From NCBI RefSeq assembly GCF_000004075.3, contig NC_026660.2:29887498-29951497 (forward strand): 64,000 bases of DNA. Direction: 5' to 3'. Each line of letters begins with the position of its first letter. The first letter of the stretch is position 1. The position numbers and the translations under genes were made by a program. This stretch comes from Cucumis sativus. Its lineage: Eukaryota > Streptophyta > Magnoliopsida > Cucurbitales > Cucurbitaceae. The notes beneath the pieces were generated by a model. That model had not been told where the DNA came from. It searched no databases and was given only the letters and a program-made list of their open reading frames with translations. Shown one piece after another: positions 12,710-23,767 of this stretch.

Positions 12710-13390
12710 TTCCGCGTTGTAATCTTTGATTTCATGTCGTATTTTGCCTTCCCATCGTACCATATCATCGAGCAACTTATCCAAAATCTTCACTACATTC
12801 TTAGAAGCGCTGTTTGCAAACCTCAAATTCAAATGTCCTAAGGTCACTACTAATCTCTGTAACTTGACAGTCATCCAAGCTTGCATTAATCTTCTCCAAT
12901 CGAGACATTTTTTCATACACTTGTGTGTAGTTTTCCGAGTAGTCTTCCTCCTTCATCCATGACATGTCCTTTGTCAATAGCTTTGTCAGATTTTTATTTA
13001 TTAACCGAAGCACTTCGATTCCATCTTTAAAATACTCAACCCAACCATTTTTCGTTTTCTGTGTATTCGTCGTCGTCATATCTTTCACATTATCTACATA
13101 ATCCATGAACCTCACTGTGAGATCATTTAATACCCCCAAAGGGTAATCCAAAAATTAGTTCTTCTTTTCCATTCTTTCTTGAAGACGTAGTAGTCCCTTC
13201 ATCCTTAATGATCACTAGGCGTCTGTCTCTCATTTTCTTTTGTTTTTTTCCTCGTTCAGATTCCATAGAGTGAACAACTCCAACGTCAATCCTCTCTCCG
13301 ACTCCAATGTTTCCATTCTTTCTTTTCGCAATGACGTGAGCATATATTTCCTCGGTCACTTCATCTTTCTTGTGTTCATCTGATAACTCC
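12710..13390 (-). pseudogene. Broken copy of the coiled-coil family (unit A)
   Basis: Minus-strand reading frames at 13,359-13,123, 13,151-12,801 and 12,916-12,611 join into one ancestral protein that aligns with the helical C-terminal domain of copy 4 (VLNDLTVRFMDYVDNVKD; MSWMKEEDYSEN; KNVVKILDKLLDDMVRW). The first break is a five-C run (13,133-13,137 on +), where one base less would restore the frame; the second is near 12,800-12,815. No convincing ATG heads the first frame. Unit A reads without a gap into unit B, so the two are tandem remnants on the strand opposite to copies 1-4. Confidence 0.8.
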
Positions 13391-14770
13391 GGCCTCCATT
13401 ATTGCCGAGATGTTGATCTTGAGTTCTAACAAAGGTTTGAATAAAGGAAGTAATTTTATTAAGCCATTTAAAAAATTGAACGATAGATGAGATAATGTGA
13501 AAAGAGTTGATATACAATCGGAAAAAAAAAATCATACATTGTAAATATTGAACCCTCAAACTTTAATATAATTTCATTGCATCGATTTAAAATTCTTTGC
13601 TTGAAAATAGTGAAGATAATTTGTTAAGAAATGGTGGAGTTATATACATGTACACAAAGCTCAACAATGTGTGTTTGGGTTTTATACACGTATGCGATTT
13701 ATACAAATATGACTTGTGACTTATAAGGGATACCAAAATGTAAAATAAAATATTAAAGTGTAACTCCAATGCTTGAGAGTGAAAAATAATTAGACAGTTT
13801 TAGGAAGGCATAGACGATTGTGAAAACACTTCACGTTCACACTATGATACCTTAAGTTGTCATTTCATCTAATGATGACGTAAGTTGTCATTTCATCCAA
13901 AGATTCTGAGTATTCTAAAATACTCTTACGAGTTTTAGTGTCCTCGTGAATAAATTGATTTTTCATCTTTTAATTAAAATAAATATTGTCACTTGTCAAT
14001 TACGTATTTATATTGAACTAATATATACTGTTTTGGAAAATCAACAAATAAAACAATACAAAGTACACGTTAATTAAAAGATAAATTTAACCCAACAAAG
14101 AAAAACATGTTATATAAGTTCAAAATTACATCTAGATGAGAAATTCTACCAAACAAATACAATTATTCTCTTAATTTATTTCATTTGAATCGAATTAAAA
14201 AATATATATTATTCAAGAACTCATTTTTATTTAAATTATATTTTTAAAAATAACTTATTTTATAAATTAAGCAAACATGCAGATGTTAAAATATATATCT
14301 AATAGAAAGATAAAAAAAAGAAGAGGAAGAGTACAACATTGAAAGAAGAAGGAAGTAAGTTAGGGAGAAATAGTAAAAAAGTCCCAACTTCCCCAAGTCT
14401 ATGTGAAGTAATGTAAAACGTGGCCTTCCCATTATATTATTAATTACATCATCACATTTGCGAAATAAAAAATGAAATGAATGTAAAGAAGATGAGGTTT
14501 TTAAAGTCAAACAGTCAAATCCGATCAGATGTGGATAATTACGATCCCGTCCTTTAGAATAATTTGTTTATTTATTTTCCTTTCATCTTTGGTAAAGAAA
14601 GAAAGAGAAAACTGAAGAAAGAGGATAATCCAAAATTTCCAAGTATTTATGGTAGGTTCCGAAGTTAAGTATAATCAAAAATACAAGTTTTAGCCACAAA
14701 AATATTGTTTTAAATACATTTTGAGTACCCCATTCCCACGCCCACCACCATTGTTTTGTTTGCAGCACAT
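13391..14770. other. Intergenic, nothing firm
   Basis: AT-rich. A direct repeat of TAAGTTGTCATTTCATC occurs twice near 13,853 and 13,881. No gene or RNA recognised. Confidence 0.5.
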
Positions 14771-15033
14771 AACTCTCTTCTTCTTCTTCTTCTCCTCCTC
14801 CTCCTCTTCTTCTTTTCCTCAATGATTCTTCATTTCTTTCTTTCCCAATCATCCTCTTCTTTTCCCTTCTCTTTAATTTCCCTCTTTTTGTTTCAATAGC
14901 CTCCCAATTTCTGTTTCACTTCAACTATTTCACTACACCTCTCAGTAACAGGAACCAGAACTCTCCGCTCTCCCATTTCAGCACCGCTGTTTTTTCCTTT
15001 GATCGTCCTCGTTTTGAAGGGCTACTACTGGGA
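14770..15033 (+). promoter_or_regulatory. Pyrimidine-rich 5' leader of the MEI2-like gene (proposed)
   Basis: A CTT/CTC-rich tract (14,775-14,820) followed by GC-richer leader DNA ending in a good donor, GGGA|GTGAGT at 15,034. This is the likely non-coding first exon of the gene whose coding exons begin at 16,161. Inferred from sequence character only. Confidence 0.45.
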
Positions 15034-16160
15034 GTGAGTTTTTTTAAGACTTTTCTTTTCTGGGTGTTTGAGTTTCGTTGCTTTGAGCTTGATTTTGAGG
15101 AGTTTGTGTTTGTTTGTTTTTTTTTTTTTTTGGTGTTTGTCTTCATCTTGCTTGTTTCTTATCTATCACTCTCTCTGTTTTCAGTTGGAACCTATCTTGA
15201 ATTTCCTAATTTGTTTGATTACATGCAAATTTGAGTGATTTGGTTCTCAAAGTTTCGATTTTTGTTTTTGTTTTCATCTGGGGTTTGATTTTTCTGAAAC
15301 GTAATATAATGTCTGGGGAGGATCGTTTGACTTCGCTTGTTCAATCCTGTTTTTCATTTTCCCCATTGTGGAGTGGTTTTCACCCTCTTTTTTTAGGGGC
15401 TGATCGGACATGTTATAAGTCAACTTCGTTTTGTTTTGGTCGTATGAGTTACGCCTCCACAAAAGTAGAAAGAAGAGCAATATTTTATGTTTTGTAACAT
15501 GCTTTTGTCTTTTTATATTTCGTCTCATGTCTCCCCTTGCGGTTTGAACCTGAGTTACATTGTATAGTGCTTTTAAAATCCAGGTTACATTTCCTTTTAG
15601 TTGATGACGCTTTGATCTAGCCACGATTGGTCTCGCATGTCTGAAAATCTGTGTATTGAGAATATACTAAATTACTAAATATACTCTACTTTTAAGTTTA
15701 GCAATGAGTTTTTGATGCCAAGTATTGTGTTTGAATCTTTGCTACGGCATTTTTTCTGTTGTTGATGTTAATAGTTCACCTGTTGAGTTTTCGTGAATCA
15801 AATTAGTAATTAAGCCTACATGTGACGATTTGGTCTTGCTGTTATTTAACATTCTTGTACTAAAATCCTAAGTGTATGTGCACCAGGAAGTCTAGTATAC
15901 TTCTCAATGTCCCTCGTCTCTGTCTGCTTGTGAACTTTTAAGATGGATAGAAGGACCTATTTATTTAGGTGTCAATTAAGTTCGACTGTGGATTACAGAA
16001 CTTTCCCTGCATTGTGTATTTCCTCAGTCATGACAGTTGACTGTGGATAGTTTTCTTTTCTTCTTGACAGAAAAATTTTCTGGGACATTCTTTTTCTTTA
16101 CAAGAAAATAGTACAAAATATTATTTTTATCTCATATCTAGTAGAGAAGAGCAGAAAGTG

Positions 16161-19100
16161 ATGCAGAATCAGCCTTCACATAGTTCATTTTCAGGTTCCT
16201 TTTGAAACCACAGCCACCATTTCTGTAAAATAATGGTTAAAGTAAAGGAACGAAGTAATAATTTCCTTATCCTGTGTGGCAGGTCATTATAATAGTCCAG
16301 TCATGACTAAACCCAAAGAAATGGAAAATGTATGGAGTAATTTCCACAAATCTGATGCTCTCCATGCGTCAAGTGTTACTACACTATTCTCAAGCTCGTT
16401 GCCTGTTCTTCCACATGAGAAACGTAAGTTTTTCAATGCCAACTGTCTAATATTCTTCGTCCCTTGTAGTGTTAACTGAGATCCTTTCATTCTTAATTGT
16501 GACACACAGTGAACGCGGTTGACAATGGAGTTGCTATTCAATCAGTAGATGATATCGCGTCTCACTTTAAGAACATCAACCCGGGTCCAGAGGGGGATGA
16601 TCCGATTGAAGACATTGAAACTCATGCAATTGGCAGCTTGCTTCCTGATGATGAGGAGGAGCTTCTAGCTGGTATAATGGATGATTTAGATCTGAATGGC
16701 TTGCCTAGCTCTCTTGAAGATCTGGAAGAATATGATCTTTTCAGTAGTGGAGGTGGAATGGAGTTGGAAACAGATGCTCAACAAAATGCTAGCATTGGTT
16801 CCTCAAGGATAGGCTTAGGCGATGGTGTAGTTGGAAGTGTGGTACCTCCTTATACCTTTTCAAATGGTGTTGGAACGGTTGCTGGAGAACATCCTTATGG
16901 AGAGCATCCTTCTAGAACGTTGTTCGTGCGTAACATTAATAGTAATGTTGAAGATTCAGAACTGAGAGCTCTCTTTGAGGTGATGCATTTCGTGTAATAT
17001 TATTCAAAATCCTGTGTCAATTTATCAATTTTATTTGTGACACAACCTGATCAGCAAATTCATACTTGAATGTTTCTTAAAATGCCACAATCTAGAGATT
17101 TATTTGTGTATGCAAGGTCTACTTGGTGATTTCTTGATTGACTACTTGAATTATGTCGTACAACTAACACTGATAGTTAAAGAAGCCTATTCTATTGGTA
17201 CGCCTGCCTTTTAAACTAACAGGAGAGCAGATGAAGAAGAGTTGATTAAAACTTATGTAGTATAAATAAAAATCCTAATATTATACTTGCCTATAGGTTT
17301 CGGAATTAGGATTGGAGTGAGGATTATCGCTGTTCAGTGAATGATAGAAATAAAAGTAAGGGAACATTGTCATTCCCATTATGAAAATAAGGGTCTCATA
17401 CAGTTTTTTCCTCGTTCTTTTAATACACGTCACATGGAAGCAATCTGATTTGTTGAGTTTTTTATATTGCCAATGTTGTTGTTGTGCTTCTCCTTCTCTT
17501 TCCTATTTATCCCATCTTTTTTGTTTCCTTTTTCCTTCTGGCTTGCAGCAATATGGCGATATTAGGACTTTGTATACTGCTTGTAAACATAGGGGCTTTG
17601 TGATGATATCTTATTATGACATCCGTGCTGCTCGAACTGCTATGCGCTCATTACAAAACAAACCACTGCGGCGGAGAAAACTTGACATTCACTTCTCAAT
17701 TCCCAAGGTGTTGAACACATATTTAACCGTTGATTGCTTACTCAACTTTTGTTTGGTTTCTTAGTATTGAATTCGTTTCTTTGGTTTCTTATTCTGTACA
17801 ACAGAATAATCCATCTGAGAAAGATATAAACCAAGGAACCTTGGTAGCCTTTAATTTGGATCCTTCAATTCCCAATGAAGATCTTCTTCAAATTTTTGGG
17901 GTCTATGGTGAGGTCAAAGAGGTGATTGTTTGACCAACCCTTCTTGTATATCTATTGTCAATTTATTCCAGGTTCTCTCGATTTATGATTATTGACATTC
18001 GACTATATGGTACTCATTTAAAAAACAGATAAGGGAAACTCCGCACAAGAGACACCATAAGTTTATTGAATATTATGATGTTAGAGCTGCGGAAGCAGCA
18101 CTGAAGGCATTAAATAGAAGCGACATTGTTGGTAAACGCATAAAACTAGAACCAAGTCGCCCTGGAGGAGCTCGTCGAAAGTGTGTATTTGAGACCATTA
18201 ATTTCTATGTTTTCTTCCTCTTTTGTTATGTTATCTTTCCATTAAGTTACACTATATTAACATTGCCTTTTAAATGAATTCATGTCTTGGCGTCTAGTGT
18301 ATTGTACAAGTACATCTTTTTTTTTTTTGGGGGGGGGGAGGGGGTGCGATATTGGTTGCTTCAATACGACGAAGGCATTGAATCTCACCGATCAACTTAG
18401 CTGACACTGTGTGTATACTGTTTCTCCAAATATTATCAATCCACGTTGGCTGTATCCAATCAGCTTGATGGGAATTGTTAAATTTAGATGGCGTGGATGG
18501 TACCCAACAGTTATTAACCAATCTATCATATTCGTTCTTTGCCTTTTGTGTTTTAATATTTGCGTTTTGTGTTTTAATATTTTTTGTTTGAAATTGGCTA
18601 AACTTTCTTATGCGCTTGGGGACGGTGGAAACTATGAGCTGTTGGTGTCATTCTTAAGTAGTGTGATGTGTTTCTTGGAATCATGTTCTCTATTTTAGAG
18701 ATTGTGTCTAATTCATACTTGATATCAATATTTTATTTTACTTTATTCTTATTTGATTCATTATTCCGTGTCATCTTAATCCCCCCAGCTTAATGTTGCA
18801 ACTCAATCAAGAACTTGAACAAGATGATTTGTGGAGTTTCCGCGCTCAAGTTGGTTCACCAATTGTCAATTCTCCGCCAGGTAGGGTACTTTCAAACGCT
18901 TCTGTCATCATTTTTACTCATTTTACCATAATATATATGTTCTTTTTTTTTTAAAAAAATCATTTCCACTATCTTTGTATATGTGACAGGTAAATGGATG
19001 TCGTTTAACGGTTCAATTAAACCTAGTTCCTTGGGAAGTATCAGTAAATTTCCTAGTTTTACACCCATAAGCCCAACGGGTGGCAACCATTTGCCTGGAT

Positions 19101-20895
19101 TGGCTTCAGTTCTTCCTAAAGCAACAAGAAGTACTATGAAGGTTCCTCCTATTGGCAAGGACCAAGGAAGGGGTAACAATATGGAGCATCCATATTCCAT
19201 CACAAATCCATTCAATACCTTTCAACCATCCCTTTCATTTCCGGAGCCAAAATCAAGACGGTATAATGAGACTATGGCCTCCTTCAGACCTCCAGCGTCA
19301 AGTGGGTCAAGTTTGGAAACGTTATCCGGTCCACAATCTTTATGGGGAAGTCAGAATTCATACTCAGAGTCCTCTAGTTCTTCTGCTTGGTCGAGATCGT
19401 ATGCAAACCATCACTTCTTATCTAATGGAAATGGTCTGACACTTCCATTTCCCAGCCGGCAAACTTCTTTCTTCAGCTCAACTCCAAATGGCCACTCGCA
19501 TCATGTTGGATCTGCTCCATCAGGCATACCATCGGAGAGGCACTTTGGGTATTTCTCCGAGTCACCAGATACCTCATTAATGGGTCCTGGGGCATTCAGA
19601 GGTTTAGGTTCTAGTCCGCATGCTTCTGTCAATAGCGCCAGCACCATTCCAAGAAACATGTCTGAAATTCACCCTTCAAGTTTTCAAATGATGTCTTCAT
19701 CCATGCTGAACCCGATGATATCAGGTAGTGTTCCATACCTGGGACTGCTACCAAACAGCCTGGATGGTTTGAATGAGCGTGGCAGAAGCCGATGGATCGA
19801 GAATAATGGGAATCAGCTTGACAGTAGAAAGCAGTTTCTGCTTGACTTAGATAAAATTAAGGCTGGGGAAGACACTCGAACAACCTTGATGATAAAAAAC
19901 ATTCCGAATAAGTAAGATACAAAAGATACAGCTAGTTTCACGCTGCCTTTGTTTTTTTTGTTTTTCCCTTCTTTCCTTTTTACTAGTCATAAGTATGTTC
20001 AAATGGTTCCCTTCCCACAGGTACACGTCAAAAATGTTATTAGCTGCCATTGATGAAAATCACAGGGGTACTTATGATTTTCTCTATTTGCCAATTGATT
20101 TTAAGGTAACTTTAGACTATCCTTTGAGTTGGTATTGAACTAAAACCAAAACTTGTCCCTTTTTTTAGCTACTTTACTCCACACAAATCCAACTCGCTGT
20201 CTGAATTGTGCAGAATAAATGCAACGTGGGCTATGCTTTCATTAATATGCTGTCTCCTCAACATATAATATCCTTTTATGAGGTTATTATTATTGTTTAT
20301 ACTACTTGACGAGATATTTTAGAATGTTTCTACATTGATGTTAGTTAACTTGGGTCTGCAGTCTACTAAGTATTTGAGTTCTTCTGCACAGGCTTTTGAT
20401 GGAAAGAGATGGGAGAAGTTCAATAGTGAGAAAGTTGCTTCATTGGCATATGCTCGAATCCAAGGAAAGGTGGCTCTCGTGAGTCATTTTCAGAACTCTA
20501 GTTTAATGAATGAAGATAAGCGCTGCCGTCCCATTCTTTTTCACTCAGAGGGCCCAGAAGCTGGAAATCAGGTCCAAAAGTTAAAATATATCTTATTCAG
20601 CAATGCTCAATTTTATCTTGGTTATTTGTGAACATGATAGAACATTTAGTGCAGATAAACTCACTCTTCATCCTTCAAGTTCTGGTGATAGTTTTTAAGC
20701 ATGGTTGGAACATATTATATTGATCTGTGTTGGTTTTCTTATTACCATTATCATTTCATTTTGCAGATTCTCCATGATCATCTGCCTCCTGTCAATTTGG
20801 GGGTCAATATCTGGGCAATGAACGGGTCACTTTCTAGTGATTCTTCGGGAAGTCCCCCGAATTATGGCACTAGTGAGAGGCCTGATAAATGCTAA
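16161..20895 (+). CDS. AML: MEI2-like RNA-binding protein (AML2/3/5 type)
   Basis: RNA-binding regulator of the plant MEI2-like family (meiosis, meristem and growth control; role known from the family). Twelve coding exons: 16161-16194, 16283-16423, 16510-16979, 17549-17707, 17805-17921, 18029-18180, 18789-18880, 18990-19911, 20021-20105, 20214-20282, 20392-20571, 20767-20895; 2550 bases, 849 residues. The N-terminus has LFSSSLPVLPH and the acidic DDEEELLAGIMDDLDL segment of the family. RRM1 starts near residue 195 (TLFVRNINSNVEDSEL), RRM2 near 279 (GTLVAFNLDPSIPNEDL) and the family-specific C-terminal RRM3 near 683 (TTLMIKNIPNKYTSKML ... NVGYAFINM). The middle is Ser/Pro-rich. The tiny first coding exon rests on a weak donor (AG|GTTCCT), so the start is the least certain part; exon phases otherwise fit perfectly. 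Confidence 0.93.
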
Positions 20896-22100
20896 ACGCA
20901 ATGTCGCCCTCAGCCTTGGTCTTTCACGACTGAATGTTAACTCAAGTAAATACTGAAGTACATATGTCAGGAACAAGTGGATTAGGAAGAACAAACATAT
21001 GCAGATTTTGTTTTTAATGTGGTTTCTGCAGTGTTTTGGTAGGAAGATGGTATGGAAATGGAGTAGGTGGAATCGTGTTGGTTGCTGTACTCATCAATTG
21101 CAACCCGAACAGTCTTCGGTCTCAGCTGACCGTTGTGTTTATGCACTGAATTGTTTCATGATTTCTCCTTCATTTTTGAAGCTTCTTTTTTTGCCTTCCC
21201 CCTGAAATGTTGGGTTGAGAAATGGCGAACACAATGTATATACCACAGGCTATTGTGTTTTTTTTTTGGTTGGGAAGCTTTGAGAGGAGAAACCACACAA
21301 TTGTATAGTGGCTGGATCAGGATGGAACCTTTTACAATTTCCTTGTGTTGAAAAAACTTGTTTCAGCTTTTAAAATACAAGTTCAATTGCTTGTGTTTTA
21401 TGACATTTGGCTAATGCATTTTCCAAAATGGAGAAACTTCATGTCTTCAAGTTGGAGATTCAAATTTTCTATACCTCAAAAAAATTCATTGACCAATGTA
21501 TTTCGTTTCTTTATTATAAAGGCAGAAAATGCTTTGGGTAGCTTGTCTTGTTATGTTCTACCACCCAAACAAAAACAAAAGTATGTATTTCACTTTATTA
21601 ATGGAATTCACTTCTGAAAAGTAAGATTATATTTTATTAATAGGGAAGATGAGTATTACTTTACTATTAACTAATCTAAAACGGAAACAAAAATTCAATT
21701 TTCAACTTCGAAACATTAAATTTGTCCCAAATTTTACGATTTTTCCATTAAAAAACTCTCATAGAATATTATCGTCGAGCTAAGGAATTTTTTTTCTTTC
21801 AAATGCCTCTAGCCACTTTAAAATTAAAAAAAAAAAAAAAAAAGGTTCAAACTATGTCACTTGCATGCCAATTTGGCAAATAAATCCTCCAATTTAGTTC
21901 AAATCACATCAATTTGAGTTTCAGTATATTAATTTTTTAGAATTTTAAATTCGATATTTCTATGCATGCAATACTAGTTATGAATAATACAATTTAGGAG
22001 TAGATTTCTTAAATCAAAAGATATCAATTCATAACATAGTGTCAACAATAGCAATAAAAGAAAAAGCTAAATAGTTATCATGAATCGAATTGGTAGACAA
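20896..22100. other. 3' UTR of MEI2-like gene and spacer
   Basis: The first several hundred bases are probable 3' UTR. The remainder is AT-rich, with an A18 run near 21,826 and no gene. Confidence 0.55.
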
Positions 22101-22520
22101 CACGTGGTTTCAGGAGGGGAATGGTAAGGTTGATATGAGAACTTACAGAAGTCCAACTCGGATTTTCTTTTCCAGAGAGAGAGAAGAAAAACCCAAATGT
22201 ATTTTGATATTTATCCTCTTCCCATGGGTTTTCCAAACCGAAAACAGCGACCAATGAGAGAGCGCGTGAGAGAATTTGGAAGAATAAATAATAAATTTTG
22301 TTTTAAGATGATGTAAATAATAATTTATAATTAAAAGAAAAAGAAAAGGATATATATATATATATATATATATTATTTATTTATTTAATAATATAAATGA
22401 AAGAAGAGAGTATCGTATGGAGTCGAGAGGAAGCGTAGACAATGATCAAGCTCCTAGCTCCTTTACCGCGAAGTTGCACGTGTCAAAGAGCTGTGCTTAG
22501 CTGGTTCCATTATCCACGTG
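22101..22520 (+). promoter_or_regulatory. Promoter with three G-boxes
   Basis: CACGTG occurs at 22,101-22,106, 22,477-22,482 and 22,515-22,520, upstream of the phosphatase gene leader. CACGTG is the core site for plant bZIP and bHLH factors. A TA microsatellite lies between (22,350-22,373). Confidence 0.6.
22350..22373. repeat. TA microsatellite
   Basis: Twelve TA units in the promoter region of the phosphatase gene. Confidence 0.9.
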
Positions 22521-22637
22521 GCTTCATTCTATCGGTCCAACCATTTTACAATTACCCCCATCAAAGCCGTCTATAAGTCCCCAAACTCTACGTTTTTTCT
22601 CTCTCTCACCATTCCTCCAATATAACTTTTTAGGGAG

Positions 22638-22658
22638 GGAGAGAGAGAGAGAGAGAGA
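22638..22658 (+). repeat. GA microsatellite in 5' leader
   Basis: GA-repeat tract in the probable non-coding exon 1 of the phosphatase gene. A donor (CTTCAG|GTATTT, 22,711) follows, and a CT tract opens the intron at about 22,725-22,752, so the two tracts are complementary. Confidence 0.8.
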
Positions 22659-23767
22659 CGGAGGAGGAAGGAGGAGAGGAAGAAGAAGACGGACTCTGTT
22701 GCTTCTTCAGGTATTTTGATTTTCTTCTTCTTCTCTCTCTCTCTCTCTCTTTCTATCTTTTACTTCATCTCCGGTTTCTCTTCTCTCTGCTTCACTTCAA
22801 TTTCATAATTATGTCTGGTCAATCAACACTCTGTTTCTCTCTCTTTCGGTTCTTGTTGAATGATTGTTATGCCTTGCCTTCAACTTATCTGGACATTTCT
22901 AGGGTTTTAACTTCACAGAGTTTAGTTTCCAGTTTTCTTTTTCTAGTTCTTTACTCTCTTCCACCAAAACTTGCTTTGGTTGACTTTAATTGCTGTGAGG
23001 TTCACTTCATGACTTCCAAATTCTTATCTCCTCTTGATTTCCGTTTTCAATTTTTCCGATACTGTGTCCGGAATTTGTGCGGGGTTTCGCTATTCGAGCT
23101 TGAAAGATTTTGAATAATTCAACATGTTTTTTTTTTTTACTGCTGTTACTGTTTTACTTCTCTACGCGGGAGTAAGTTAGTTCTTCGATATGAATGTTAA
23201 TTGTTAATATTGTTTCTGAATTTTCTTGTAGTTTAATTTGAATTTCTTGTTTCCTATATGTTTAGATTTCATTCACGCGTTAATTGTTTATTTATTGCTT
23301 AATTGATTGTTAAATTTTTTGGTATTTCATTCTTGCATAAATTCTGTACTAAGAAAAGGGTTTTTTTTTAACACCTTAAGGTTTTGGATTTTTCTTGTGA
23401 AGAATCATGATCGTCACTTTCTCACGATGCTTTCGTGCCATGCTGCAGCAAGTTTTTGGATTGTTGACATTCTTGTAATTAAATGTTTACTTGTTGCTAC
23501 CCCTTTGATGTTTCTGATTGCTTTGGGTTGAATGTGAAATGGCCTTGAGCTGTGATGTACTTACAATTTTATTTCCCTTTCGGAGTGTTACATATAGACT
23601 TTTTTATTGGGGAGCACATACAAATTTCAGATGGTTGCTCCGTCTATTAATATGTTAGATTTTTATCTTTGGATACTTACGTCTCGACTTTTGTGCTCTA
23701 CAGTTGTGTTTTCCACTGATGTCCTTAGATCAACATAGTGGTACATATCATCAAAAGTACAGGACAA

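Noticed and set aside
12003-12962. Plus-strand open frames at 12,003-12,962
   Set aside because: They are shadows of the minus-strand pseudogene, whose protein similarity to copies 3 and 4 decides the strand.
18311-18345. T12-G10 homopolymer run as a functional element
   Set aside because: It is within a MEI2-like intron, looks like simple-sequence slippage, and may contain sequencing error.
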